A stretch of 64,000 nucleotides of DNA from contig NZ_AP022561.1 of NCBI RefSeq assembly GCF_010726245.1, forward strand, positions 2,914,001 through 2,978,000, read 5' to 3'. The stretch comes from Mycolicibacterium aichiense. Lineage in GTDB: Bacteria; Actinomycetota; Actinomycetes; Mycobacteriales; Mycobacteriaceae. The notes below the pieces were generated by a model, which made no database searches, was not told the origin of the DNA, and saw only the letters and a list, made by a program, of their open reading frames with translations. Shown one piece after another: positions 25,153-33,846 of the stretch. Each line of letters begins with the position of its first letter. The first letter of the stretch is position 1. A program made the position numbers and the translations under genes.

Positions 25153-25656
25153 ATGGGTCGGTGGTCACACGAAGAGATCGAGTCCGCGTTCGAGGAACAC
25201 AAGCAGGTCGTCGTCGGTATCGCCGACAGCTGGGACTGGTCGCGGTTCGCCGACCAGTTCACCGAGGACGCCACCTATGTGGAGCACTCGTACGGCACAT
25301 TCCGTGGTCGGGAAGCGATCCGCAGCTGGATCGTCAAGACCATGAACACTTTTCCCGGTACCGAGATGCCGTGGTTCCCGTCGACCTGGCACTCCATCGA
25401 TGTGGACAAGGGCTGGGTGATCTGCGAATTCCAGAACCGGATGCGCGATCCCGGCGACGGCAGCATCCACGAGGAACCCAACATCTCGGTGCTCAAGTAC
25501 GCCGGGGACGGGCTGTGGAGCTACGAGGAAGACGCCTACAACCCGATGAACTTCATGCCGATGGTCAAGGGCTACATCGAGACGTCCAAGAAGTTGGGAA
25601 CCATCTCCGAGGATGCGGTCACCTTCGCCCGCAACATGGGGTGGGACCTGGCCTGA
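25153..25656 (+). CDS. SnoaL/NTF2-like protein
   Basis: A 167-residue alpha+beta barrel protein. Seen: the SnoaL pattern DSWDWSRFADQFTEDATYVEHSYGTFRGREAIRSWI with its conserved Asp/His region, and WVICEFQNRMRD in the sheet. Family members are isomerases, cyclases or hydrolases for steroids and polyketides, or ligand-binding proteins. It follows the SRPBCC gene and may be co-transcribed with it. The reaction is unknown. Confidence 0.78.
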   Translation: MGRWSHEEIESAFEEHKQVVVGIADSWDWSRFADQFTEDATYVEHSYGTFRGREAIRSWIVKTMNTFPGTEMPWFPSTWHSIDVDKGWVICEFQNRMRDPGDGSIHEEPNISVLKYAGDGLWSYEEDAYNPMNFMPMVKGYIETSKKLGTISEDAVTFARNMGWDLA

Positions 25657-25674
25657 GGTCCCGTCGGCCGGCGC

Positions 25675-25863
25675 TCAGTCCGAGCTGCCCTCGGTGTCGT
25701 CGAAGAAGCTCCACTCGCCGTCGTGCTCGACCTCCATCCGCCAGCCCAGTTCAGAGTTGTCGGCGCGTGAGTCGACGAACCACGCGTGCGCGTCCTCGGC
25801 GCTCTCGATGTCTTTGGTGTCGACGACGTCGCCATGCGGGTTGATCACGCGGTAGGTTGCCAT
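25675..25863 (-). CDS. Small conserved-looking protein, unknown function
   Basis: A 62-residue acidic protein (MATYRVINPHGDVVDTKDIESAEDAHAWF). Its codon pattern and compact alpha/beta composition look genuine rather than chance. It lies 28 bp upstream of the threonine-synthase-like gene on the other side of that gene's stop and is convergent with the SnoaL-like gene. No family is recognised. Confidence 0.6.
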   Translation of the reverse strand: MATYRVINPHGDVVDTKDIESAEDAHAWFVDSRADNSELGWRMEVEHDGEWSFFDDTEGSSD

Positions 25864-25891
25864 GCTTCATGCTTCCCCGCTGGGGCACAGT

Positions 25892-26974
25892 TCAATCGCC
25901 CGGATGCTTGAGACCTGCGCCGCACAACGGAATCACCACGTCGCCTGCTGCCAACAGATCGTTGATCCGCTGCCAGTCCGGCCCTGATCGGCCGGCTGCG
26001 CCGGCGGCCGCGGCGTAGCAGACCGCCGCCGTCGGCTCGACGAACAAGCCTTCGCCGCCCAGCGCACGACGCCCCGCCACGATCGCGTCGTCGTCGACGC
26101 TGACAATCACGCCGTCGGAGTCGCTCACCGCGGCCAGGATCTGCTCGGCCCGGGGCGGCGCGGTGATCGCGATGCCCTCGGCCACCGTGGACCCCAGCGC
26201 CGGGTCCCCGCCGTCCCACACCGCCGTCAGCGGTGCGCACCCGGCCGCCTGGACCGCGATCAGCGCCGGTATCCGGTCGGCCAGCCCGGCAGCGACCAAC
26301 TCGGTGAAGGCCAGGTGACAACCGAGCAGCAGCGTCCCATTGCCGACCGGAACCAGCACCGCCGACGGCAGGCGGCGTCCGTTCTGCTGCCAGATCTCGT
26401 ATCCATAGATCTTCACGCCGTGCATGAAATACGGGTGGTAGACGTGACTGGCGTAGAAGATGCCGGGGCGCTGGGCAACCCGTGCGGCCGCCGCGGCGGT
26501 GGCGGCGCGGTCCCCCGGCACCAGCGTCAGCGCGGCGCCGTGCGCCCGGATCTGGGCGAGCTTCTCCGGCGAGGTCGACGCCGGAACCAGCACCTGGCAG
26601 TCGATGCCGGCCCTGGCGAAATACGCCGCGGCCGCGGTTCCGGCATTGCCGCTGCTGTCGACGACGACCTCCCCGACTCCGAGCCGTTCGGCGAGCGCCG
26701 CCAGGACCACCGCACCACGGTCCTTGAAAGACAGAGTGGGACTGAGGAATTCGAGCTTGAAGCGGACGGAAGGCAACGTCTTCGACCGGATCATCGGGGT
26801 GTTGCCCTCACCCAGGGTGATCGAAGCGCCGACGGGTACCGGCAGCACCGAGTCACCGTCGGGCCGCCACGTCCCGATGACGTCGAACACCCCGCCACAC
26901 GGGCATCGCCATACCAGCTCGGCGACGTCGAACTCCCGGCCGCACGAGCGGCATTGCAACGGCGGCAGATTCAT
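25892..26974 (-). CDS. Threonine synthase-like PLP enzyme with N-terminal zinc ribbon
   Basis: A 360-residue fold-type II PLP enzyme. Residues 8-26 form a zinc ribbon (CRSCG and CPCGG), then LGEGNTP and the PLP-lysine motif SFKDRG. The phosphate-binding loop is SSGNAGTAAA. The zinc ribbon and motif order match archaeal/actinobacterial threonine synthase, but catabolic or diaminopropionate-type activities are possible. This is not the normal thrC-thrB context. Its ATG overlaps the stop of the DUF1275 gene (ATGA), so the two are translationally coupled. Confidence 0.8.
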   Translation of the reverse strand: MNLPPLQCRSCGREFDVAELVWRCPCGGVFDVIGTWRPDGDSVLPVPVGASITLGEGNTPMIRSKTLPSVRFKLEFLSPTLSFKDRGAVVLAALAERLGVGEVVVDSSGNAGTAAAAYFARAGIDCQVLVPASTSPEKLAQIRAHGAALTLVPGDRAATAAAAARVAQRPGIFYASHVYHPYFMHGVKIYGYEIWQQNGRRLPSAVLVPVGNGTLLLGCHLAFTELVAAGLADRIPALIAVQAAGCAPLTAVWDGGDPALGSTVAEGIAITAPPRAEQILAAVSDSDGVIVSVDDDAIVAGRRALGGEGLFVEPTAAVCYAAAAGAAGRSGPDWQRINDLLAAGDVVIPLCGAGLKHPGD

Positions 26975-27639
26975 GGCTCCACTCCCTTGCGTTCGTCGAC
27001 GACGAACAAGATCAGCGTGACGGACAAAACGGCGGCCGGGATCCAGATCGCGTGCGCGTTCCAGGCGCGGGTGGCGAAGGCGCCGGCCACCGCGCCGCCG
27101 GTGAAGAACACCGTCAGCGCCGCATATGTGGTGAACGCCTGCCGCGCCGTCGCGTCGCGGTCCACGAAACCGGTGTAACCGCTTTCCACCAGACGCATCA
27201 GGTTGCCGGTCGTCGCCACCGGCAGATACACGAAATCGCCGACATTGCGGAACAACCCGATCTGCATGGCCGCAACGAATGAGATCGGCACCGTCACATA
27301 GCTGTGCGCCACCGTGGTCGGGACGAACCCGATGATGAACAGCACTATGGCCTGCAGCAGCATCGTCCAGCGCAGCGGATGCTTCAGGTATCTCTCGACC
27401 CGGCCCGACTTCAGATGCGAGGCCAGCGCCACACCGGCGAAGAACGCCAGAAGTGGCCACACATGCGCAAGTGCCGCGCTGACCTTGCCCTGACTGGTGT
27501 CCAGCGCGAACAGGATGACGTTGGCTGTCTGCACGTTCGCGAACACCCCGCCGCGGGCGAGGTAGGTGTAGGCGTCCAGGAAGCCGTTTGCCAGCGTGAG
27601 CAGCAGGCCGAAACGCAATGTCGTCGAGGTGCGCGTCAT
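26971..27639 (-). CDS. DUF1275 (YoaK family) membrane protein
   Basis: A 222-residue protein with six predicted transmembrane segments. It shows the DUF1275 features LTLANGFLDAYTYLARGGVFANVQTANV near the start and LATTGNLMRL-like GN motifs in the second half. YoaK proteins are presumed transporters with unknown cargo. It is the first gene of a coupled pair with a threonine-synthase-like enzyme, which suggests that the cargo may be an amino acid or its product. It is divergent from cyp124. Confidence 0.82.
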   Translation of the reverse strand: MTRTSTTLRFGLLLTLANGFLDAYTYLARGGVFANVQTANVILFALDTSQGKVSAALAHVWPLLAFFAGVALASHLKSGRVERYLKHPLRWTMLLQAIVLFIIGFVPTTVAHSYVTVPISFVAAMQIGLFRNVGDFVYLPVATTGNLMRLVESGYTGFVDRDATARQAFTTYAALTVFFTGGAVAGAFATRAWNAHAIWIPAAVLSVTLILFVVDERKGVEP

Positions 27640-27697
27640 CGTGGGAGCCAGCTTGCCTGAATCGGGAAATGAACACGAGCGTGGGCCGCGGACTCTA

Positions 27698-28990
27698 ATG
27701 TCGTCTCCCATGGGCATCGCCACACGAGTCAATGGCCAGCAGCCGCCCGAAATGGCGCTCGAGGACATCAATCTGGGCACCTTCGAGTTCTGGGGCATGG
27801 ACGACGCGCTGCGCGACGGCGCGTTCGCCACCCTGCGCCGCGAGGCCCCGATCAAGTTTTTCCACGAGGTCGAATTCGAGGGTATCGAGGCAGGTCCCGG
27901 CCACTGGGCGCTGACCAAGCTCGACGACGTCTTCTACGCCAGCCGTCACCCGGACATCTTCAGCTCCTATCCGAACATCACGATCGGTGATCAGATCCCG
28001 GAGGTCGCCGAGTATTTCGGCTCGATGATCGCGCTGGACGACCCGCGGCACGCTCGCCTGCGCAACATCGTCCGCAGCGCCTTCACCCCCAAGGTGGTGG
28101 CCCGCACCGAGGCCTCGGTGCGCGACCGCGCGCAGCAACTGGTGTCGTCGATGATCGCCAATCATCCGGACGGCAATGCCGAACTGGTCACCGAGCTCTC
28201 CGGCCCGCTGCCGCTGCAGGTCATCTGCGACATGATGGGCATTCCCGAGGACGACCACGACCGGATCTTCCACTGGACCAACATAATTCTCGGCTTCGGC
28301 GACCCGGACCTGACCACCGACTTCGACGAGTTTCTCAAGGTGGCCTTCGATATCGGCGCCTACGCCACCGCGCTGGCAGAGGACCGGCGGGTCAATCCGC
28401 GGGAGGACCTGACCACATCGCTGGTGGCGGCCGAGGTCGACGGGGAGCGGCTGACGTCGGCCGAGATCGCGTCGTTCTTCATCCTGCTTGCCGTGGCGGG
28501 CAACGAGACCACCCGCAATGCGATCAGCCACGGCGTGCTCGCGCTGACCCGCTATCCCGAACAGCGCAAGATCTGGTGGGACGACTTCGCCGGCGTCACC
28601 GACACCGCGGTCGAGGAGGTGGTCCGCTGGGCGTCGCCGGTGATCTACATGCGCCGCACCGTCACCCGCGACATCGAGCTCAGCGGGGTCAAGATGGCCG
28701 AGGGCGACAAGGTCACCATGTGGTACGCCTCGGCCAACCGCGACGAGGACAAGTTCGCCAACCCGTACCTCTTCGACGTGACCCGCACCCCCAACCATCA
28801 TGTCGGGTTCGGTGGCGGCGGTGCGCACTTCTGCCTGGGCGCCAACCTGGCCCGCCGTGAGATCGCGGTCGTGTTCGACGAGCTGCACCGGCGCATGCCG
28901 GATATCGCGGTCACCGAGGAGCCCTCGATGCTGCTGTCGGCGTTCATCCATGGCATCAAGCGACTGCCGGTGAGCTGGGCGCCCGCCTGA
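27698..28990 (+). CDS. cyp124: Cytochrome P450 CYP124 (omega-hydroxylase)
   Basis: A 430-residue P450 closely matching M. tuberculosis CYP124 (Rv2266), which hydroxylates the omega position of methyl-branched lipids and also cholesterol side chains. Shared segments include IATRVNG near the start, YASRHPDIFSSYPNITIGDQ, FHWTNIILGFGDPDL, AGNETTRNAISHGV (I-helix) and GFGGGGAHFCLGANLARREI. Starting at ATG 27698 puts the heme ligand at Cys379, the position known for CYP124; ATG 27710 is an alternative. No KstR-type site was found upstream. Confidence 0.92.
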   Translation: MSSPMGIATRVNGQQPPEMALEDINLGTFEFWGMDDALRDGAFATLRREAPIKFFHEVEFEGIEAGPGHWALTKLDDVFYASRHPDIFSSYPNITIGDQIPEVAEYFGSMIALDDPRHARLRNIVRSAFTPKVVARTEASVRDRAQQLVSSMIANHPDGNAELVTELSGPLPLQVICDMMGIPEDDHDRIFHWTNIILGFGDPDLTTDFDEFLKVAFDIGAYATALAEDRRVNPREDLTTSLVAAEVDGERLTSAEIASFFILLAVAGNETTRNAISHGVLALTRYPEQRKIWWDDFAGVTDTAVEEVVRWASPVIYMRRTVTRDIELSGVKMAEGDKVTMWYASANRDEDKFANPYLFDVTRTPNHHVGFGGGGAHFCLGANLARREIAVVFDELHRRMPDIAVTEEPSMLLSAFIHGIKRLPVSWAPA

Positions 28991-29031
28991 GGTTGTGGCG
29001 CGGACGGTGCGGCCCTCGTAGCGTGATGGAC

Positions 29032-30342
29032 ATGAAGCAGCGGGTGCACTGGTTGGTGATGCACGGCGTGATCCGAGCGGCGGCCGGTGTGGCGGCGCGT
29101 CGCGGCGACCCGCAGGCCCGGATGGCGTTCGACCCGGCGGTGCGCACCGACCCGGTCTCGTTCTTCGAAGAGATGCGTCCGCAGGGTCCGATGCTTCCCA
29201 CTCGGCTGGGTTATCTGACCCTTGACCACGCGGTGGCCCACGAACTGCTGCGCTCCGACGACTTCCGGGTGATCATCCTCGGCGGCAACCTGCCCAAGCC
29301 GCTGCGCTGGGTGGAGCGGCACACCCGCGACGACCTACTGCATCCGCTGCGGCCGCCGTCCCTGCTGGCGGTGGAGCCGCCCGAGCACACCCGCTACCGC
29401 AAGACGGTCTCGTCGGTGTTCACCTCGCGCGCGGTGACCGCCCTGCGCGACCGGGTCGAGGACACCGCGGCCGATCTGCTCGACCAGCTCACCGACGGTC
29501 CCGGTGTCGTCGACATCGTCGAGCGATACTGCGCGCAGTTGCCCGTTTCGGTGATCGGCGACATCCTCGGGGTCCCGGAAGCCGACCGGCCGCGGATCCT
29601 CGAGTTCGGCGAGCTCGCCGCGCCGAGCCTGGATGTCGGGTTGCCCTGGTCGCAATACCTGCGGGTGCAGAAGGGCCTCGCCGGATTCAACCTGTGGCTG
29701 TCCGCGCACTTACGGGCGCTGCGGGAGCATCCCGGCGACGACCTGATGAGCCAGCTGATCGCCGCCTCGGACGAGGGTCGGCACCTCGATGAGAGCGAGC
29801 TGGCCGGCGTCGCCGGACTGGTGCTCGCCGCCGGGTTCGAAACCACAGTCAACCTGCTGGGCAACGGGATTCGGTTGCTCCTCAACTCCCCAGACCAACT
29901 CGCGCGGCTGCAGGAGGATCCGTCGCTGTGGCCGGGCGCGGTCGAAGAGATCCTGCGCCTGGAGTCACCGGTGCAACTGTCGGCGCGGATTGCCCTGCGA
30001 GACACCGAGGTGGCCGGCACCACGGTTCGGGCGGGCGAGATGGTGGCGATCTACCTCGCCGCCGCCAACCGCGACCCGGCGGTGTTCGAGGATCCCCACC
30101 GCTTCGACGTCAGCCGGCCGAATGCCGGTAAACACCTTGCCTTTTCGGGTGGTCGGCACTTCTGCCTCGGTGCGGCGCTGGCGCGGGCCGAGGGCGAGGT
30201 GGGGCTGCGACGCTTCTTCACGCACTTCCCCGAGGCCCAGCTGGCCGGGCTCGGCAGCCGCCGCGACACCCGGGTGTTGCGCGGGTGGGCCGAGCTACCG
30301 GTCAGCCTCGGCGCGCCCGGCCTGATCCCCTCGCGCGACTGA
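29032..30342 (+). CDS. cyp140: Cytochrome P450 CYP140
   Basis: A 436-residue P450 closely resembling M. tuberculosis CYP140 (Rv1880c). Shared blocks are HWLVMHGVIR at the N-terminus, PLRPPSLLAVEPPEHTRYRKTVSSVFTSRAVTALRD, FGELAAPSLDVG, LAAGFETTVNLLGNGIR (I-helix) and FSGGRHFCLGAALARAEGEVGLR (heme Cys378). Its substrate is unknown. It lies 41 bp after cyp124. Its last 48 bp overlap the end of the convergent coiled-coil gene, a long overlap. Confidence 0.92.
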   Translation: MKQRVHWLVMHGVIRAAAGVAARRGDPQARMAFDPAVRTDPVSFFEEMRPQGPMLPTRLGYLTLDHAVAHELLRSDDFRVIILGGNLPKPLRWVERHTRDDLLHPLRPPSLLAVEPPEHTRYRKTVSSVFTSRAVTALRDRVEDTAADLLDQLTDGPGVVDIVERYCAQLPVSVIGDILGVPEADRPRILEFGELAAPSLDVGLPWSQYLRVQKGLAGFNLWLSAHLRALREHPGDDLMSQLIAASDEGRHLDESELAGVAGLVLAAGFETTVNLLGNGIRLLLNSPDQLARLQEDPSLWPGAVEEILRLESPVQLSARIALRDTEVAGTTVRAGEMVAIYLAAANRDPAVFEDPHRFDVSRPNAGKHLAFSGGRHFCLGAALARAEGEVGLRRFFTHFPEAQLAGLGSRRDTRVLRGWAELPVSLGAPGLIPSRD

Positions 30343-30711
30343 CTCGGCACGCTCCTGCTCCTTGACCCTCGGGTCCAGGGAATCGGCGTGCGAGGCGCGC
30401 TCGTCGAGTTCCTCGCGGTGCGCGGCCGCATCGTCGCGATGCTTGGCGGCGTTCGCCTCCAGACGGGCCGCCTCGGCGGCCTTCGCTTCCGCCTCGGCCT
30501 GTGCGGCACGGGCTTTGGCAGCAGTCTCGTCGGCGACCGCTTCACGGTGCTGCAGCTTGAGCTGCTCCTGACGGACTTCTTCGCGGATGTCGTCGGCCTG
30601 CGCGACCCGGCGGGTGACCTGGCGCTTGCGACCGACCCAGACAAGCAAACCGATCACGACGAGCACAACGACTACCGCGATGACTATCCACACGACATTG
30701 TTCGAGGCCAT
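30295..30711 (-). CDS. Single-TM coiled-coil protein
   Basis: A 138-residue protein from ATG 30711 with AGGA six bases upstream. One N-terminal transmembrane helix (residues ~6-26) is followed by a basic stretch and a ~90-residue Ala/Glu/Arg-rich coiled coil. The topology suggests a cytoplasmic scaffold anchored in the membrane. It overlaps cyp140 by 48 bp tail to tail and follows the PimC-like gene on the same strand. No family is recognised. Confidence 0.7.
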   Translation of the reverse strand: MASNNVVWIVIAVVVVLVVIGLLVWVGRKRQVTRRVAQADDIREEVRQEQLKLQHREAVADETAAKARAAQAEAEAKAAEAARLEANAAKHRDDAAAHREELDERASHADSLDPRVKEQERAESVARGDQAGRAEADR

Positions 30712-30751
30712 GCTGGCTCCTTCAGTGGAGCGGGCCGCTGATTCGGCACCG

Positions 30752-31891
30752 TCAATTGACGGCGTTCCCGTCGCGGCCATGGGCCAAACCGCTCAGCGCC
30801 GTCAGCATGCCCGCCGCCGACCGCGGCCAGGTGAACGTCTCGGCCCGCCGCCGGGCGCAATACCGGCGCTGCTGCTCGGGGCGGTCGATGACCCCGGCGA
30901 CGGCCGCGGCGATCGCGTGCGGATCATTGTCGGCGCAGGCACCGCTGTCCGAAGTGAGGATCTCGGACAATGCGGAGGTGCGCGACACGACCGCCGGCGT
31001 CCCGCAGGCAAGTGCTTCCAGCGCGGCCAGTCCGAACGTTTCGTGCGGACCGGGCGCGAGCGCCACATCGGCGGAGGCCAACAGGGTGGCGACGGCGTTG
31101 CGCGAATCGATGAAGCCGGTGAAATCCACCGGCAGCCGCGCCGCCTGGCGTTGCAGCCGTGCCCGCATCGGCCCGTCGCCGGCAATCACCAGCCGGGCAT
31201 CCACACCCGAATCACGTAGCGCGGCAAGCGCATCGATGCTCCGGTCGGCGCGCTTCTCCACCGACAGCCGGCCGCAGTGCACCAGCAGCACCTGCCCCGG
31301 GGCGGCCCAGCGATTGCGGGTACGCGTGCAGAACCGCCGGGGATGGAACATGTCCAGGTCGACACCCAGCGGCACCGTCATCACATTGGTGGCGCCGATA
31401 CGGTCGAACTCTTCGCGGGCGAAACTGGTGGTGCACAGCACCGTGTCGTAGTTCGCCGCGGTGCGGCGGTTCGCCAGGTCGGCGATCCGGCGAGCCAGCC
31501 GCTTGGGCATGATCTGACCGGTCAGCCGATCCAGGCGTTCATGCGAGATCATCACGGTGGTGACGCCCTGTCGCGCACCCCACCGGCCCAGCGAGCGCAG
31601 GGTGAACCGGTCCGACACCTCGATGGCATTTGGCGCCAACTGCTCCAGCAGTGTGGTCACCGGCGCAGGCATCACCGCGCGGTAGCCGCCGGTGAACGGA
31701 ATAGCTCTGGCGGGCACCGAGATTCGGGTGACGCCACTGGGCAGCGTGGTGTGGGTGGCCGTCGGTCCGGGCACGATCAGGAACACCTCATGGCCGGCGG
31801 CGCAGTACTCCGCGCCCAGCCGGTCGACCGCCGTACGCAATCCGCCCGACCGGGGGCCGTAGAAGTTCGCGACCTGCGCGACCCTCATCAT
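30752..31891 (-). CDS. pimC: GT4 mannosyltransferase, PimC-like
   Basis: A 379-residue GT-B glycosyltransferase. Seen: ANFYGPRSGGLRTAVDRLG at the N-terminus, a PLGVDLDMFHPRR linker, HCGRLSVEKRADR, the nucleotide-sugar segment GPHETFGLAALEALACG with the GT4 catalytic Glu pair, and a basic C-terminus. It closely resembles PimC of M. tuberculosis CDC1551 (absent from H37Rv), proposed to add the third mannose of PIMs from GDP-mannose. Starts at 31891 or 31888 (tandem ATG). Acceptor specificity is inferred from similarity only. Confidence 0.78.
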   Translation of the reverse strand: MMRVAQVANFYGPRSGGLRTAVDRLGAEYCAAGHEVFLIVPGPTATHTTLPSGVTRISVPARAIPFTGGYRAVMPAPVTTLLEQLAPNAIEVSDRFTLRSLGRWGARQGVTTVMISHERLDRLTGQIMPKRLARRIADLANRRTAANYDTVLCTTSFAREEFDRIGATNVMTVPLGVDLDMFHPRRFCTRTRNRWAAPGQVLLVHCGRLSVEKRADRSIDALAALRDSGVDARLVIAGDGPMRARLQRQAARLPVDFTGFIDSRNAVATLLASADVALAPGPHETFGLAALEALACGTPAVVSRTSALSEILTSDSGACADNDPHAIAAAVAGVIDRPEQQRRYCARRRAETFTWPRSAAGMLTALSGLAHGRDGNAVN

Positions 31892-31990
31892 GGCCGTATC
31901 CGATCGTGTGGCGATGTGCGGATGGCGACCCCCGCCCCTCCGCGTCTTGAACACGCGGTGAACAGCCCCGTGTGGTCTAGCGTTGGTGAC

Positions 31991-32341
31991 GTGCAGATTT
32001 CGGATGTGTTCCGCGCGGCGTCCGCTGCGGTCAATCGCGGTGCCACCGCACTGATCACGTCGCCGAGGTGGGGCCGCATCGTCGGGCTGGGGCTGACCGA
32101 GATCCGCTACACCGGCCGGCGCACCGGCCGCACCGTGGTGCTGCCGGTCGGCTACCGCCGTCGCGGCTCGGACATCCTCATCGGCGTCGCGATGCCGGAT
32201 GGCAAGAAGTGGTGGCGCAACTTCACCGGCGAGGGCGGCCCGCTGACCATCCTGCTCGGCGGCGCGCACCGTGCCGGTCACGCCGTGGCCACCCGGGATG
32301 CGCGCGGCCGGGTGACCGTCACCGTCCGGCTCGACGACTAA
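31991..32341 (+). CDS. Deazaflavin-dependent nitroreductase-like (DUF385-type) protein
   Basis: A 116-residue protein from GTG 31991. The pattern IRYTGRRTGRTVVLPVGYRRRGSDILIGV then KKWWRNFTGEGG resembles the Ddn/DUF385 split-beta-barrel family, whose members bind F420. It is shorter than Ddn and may lack parts of the cofactor site. Its stop overlaps that of the dienelactone-hydrolase gene by 4 bp, and it is divergent from the PimC-like gene. Confidence 0.65.
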   Translation: MQISDVFRAASAAVNRGATALITSPRWGRIVGLGLTEIRYTGRRTGRTVVLPVGYRRRGSDILIGVAMPDGKKWWRNFTGEGGPLTILLGGAHRAGHAVATRDARGRVTVTVRLDD

Positions 32342-33252
32342 GCCAGATAGCGGGTGAACCAGTCCTGCACCCGTGTCCATGCGTCGGCGGCCGCGACCGG
32401 GTTGTAGCGCGGACCGCTGTCGTTGAAGAACGCGTGGTCGGCGTCGGGCTCGACGATCAGGTCGTTGACGAGGCCGGCCTGATCGAGCGCCGCCTTGGCG
32501 GCGGGCTCCGAGGACGTGACCCGTTGGTCGAGGGCACCGTACAAGCCCAGTACTGCCGCATTCTTCGAGCCGGTGAAAGTCGGATTGTCGGGCAGCGGAC
32601 CGTAAAACGGCACGGCGGCGGCCAGCCGGGACTCACCGGCGGCCAGCAGCCGCCACACCAGGCCGCCACCGAAGCAGAAGCCGACGACGGCGAGCTTCTC
32701 CCCGGGTGTCCGGTGCGCCACTTCATCGAGTCCGGACCGCAGGTCGGCGACGAAGCGCTCGGGTGCAACGGTGCCCAGTGCGGCGGTCGCGGCAGCGGGG
32801 TCGGTGAACGTGGCGGTGCCGCCCTCCTCGGAGAGCAGGTCGATGGCCAGCGCGGAGTACCCGATCCCGGCCAGCCGGCCGGCGACGGTGCGCACCCAGT
32901 CGTTGAGGCCCTTGTTCTCGTGGATGACCAGCACGCCTCCGCGTGGGCTGGCCGCCTGCGCCCAGGCGCCCTGTAGCTGCCCGTGCGGGCCGGTCCAGGT
33001 GATGGGTTCGGTGGGCAGCGCCGTGGCCATACCGGGCGGGGGTGACGCGGACGTCGACGCGGAGGCCGACGGTGTCGGCGACGACGTCGCGGCCTTGGGT
33101 TTGTCGCCGGAGCACGCGGCGATCAGCGCGCTTGCAGCTGCGGTGCTTACCCCCAGCAGCGCCAGCCGCCGCAGCGCTTCGCGGCGGCTCAGCAGGCCGT
33201 CGACGTGATCCGTGGCAATCTCTTCGGCGATGTAGCGCTGCAATGGAGTCAC
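32338..33252 (-). CDS. Dienelactone hydrolase family lipoprotein
   Basis: A 304-residue exported alpha/beta hydrolase. An N-terminal RR motif (SRREALRRLALLG) is followed by a lipobox ending LIAAC (Cys47), then a Ser/Pro linker, so it is likely Tat-exported and lipid-anchored. The catalytic nucleophile is Cys in GFCFGGG, as in dienelactone hydrolases, with a late DADHAFF segment supplying His. The start GTG at 33252 is the only one that keeps the whole N-terminus. The natural substrate is unknown. Confidence 0.85.
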   Translation of the reverse strand: MTPLQRYIAEEIATDHVDGLLSRREALRRLALLGVSTAAASALIAACSGDKPKAATSSPTPSASASTSASPPPGMATALPTEPITWTGPHGQLQGAWAQAASPRGGVLVIHENKGLNDWVRTVAGRLAGIGYSALAIDLLSEEGGTATFTDPAAATAALGTVAPERFVADLRSGLDEVAHRTPGEKLAVVGFCFGGGLVWRLLAAGESRLAAAVPFYGPLPDNPTFTGSKNAAVLGLYGALDQRVTSSEPAAKAALDQAGLVNDLIVEPDADHAFFNDSGPRYNPVAAADAWTRVQDWFTRYLA

Positions 33253-33319
33253 CTAGGCGAGTATGCGCCTTCTGGGTAAGCGTGACCTGAAGCAAACGAT
33301 CCTCACCGGAGGTGCAGGC

Positions 33320-33832
33320 ATGACAGACCTTGATGTACTGGCTGGGTCCGAGGCGTTCGAGAAGGTGGTCGGGTTGTTGGACTATCCGATGTTCGTCGTG
33401 ACGACCCGAGCCGGCGATCACCGCGCGGGTTGCCTGGTCGGCTTCAGCAGCCAGGTGTCGATTCATCCGTCCCGGTTCTTGGTCGGGCTGTCCAAGAAGA
33501 ACCACACCTATCGGGTCGCCGCCGACGGTGCGACGCACCTTGCCGTGCACCTGCTGGCCAAGGAACACCGCGAACTGGCGCGGCTGTTCGGCAGTGAGAC
33601 CGGCGACCGGGTGGACAAGTTCAGCCGCTGCCGGTGGCACGACGGGCCCGAAGGCCTGCCCGTCCTCGCCGACGCCTCGGCATGGTTCGCCGGCCGGATT
33701 CTCGAGCGCTTCGATCTGGGCGATCACGTCGGGCACCTGGTCGAACCGGTGGCCGGGGCGGCGCCCGAGGAACTCGGGAACCTCGTCACGTTCACTGACG
33801 TCAAGGATCTGGAGCCCGGCCACGAGGCCTGA
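33320..33832 (+). CDS. Flavin reductase-like (FMN-binding) protein
   Basis: A 170-residue split-barrel protein of the flavin reductase family (FVVTTRAGDHRAGCLVGFSSQVSIHPSRFLVGLSKKNHTY). It should bind FMN and reduce it with NAD(P)H, or act as an F420-linked relative. The ribosome-binding site GGAGGT ends 7 bp before ATG 33320. An SDR gene follows 14 bp later, so the two probably form an operon. Confidence 0.82.
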   Translation: MTDLDVLAGSEAFEKVVGLLDYPMFVVTTRAGDHRAGCLVGFSSQVSIHPSRFLVGLSKKNHTYRVAADGATHLAVHLLAKEHRELARLFGSETGDRVDKFSRCRWHDGPEGLPVLADASAWFAGRILERFDLGDHVGHLVEPVAGAAPEELGNLVTFTDVKDLEPGHEA

Positions 33833-33846
33833 TTAGCCTGGGGTCC

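Noticed and set aside
27695..28951. A 418-residue antisense frame across cyp124
   Set aside because: It is a shadow of the strongly supported cyp124 reading frame.
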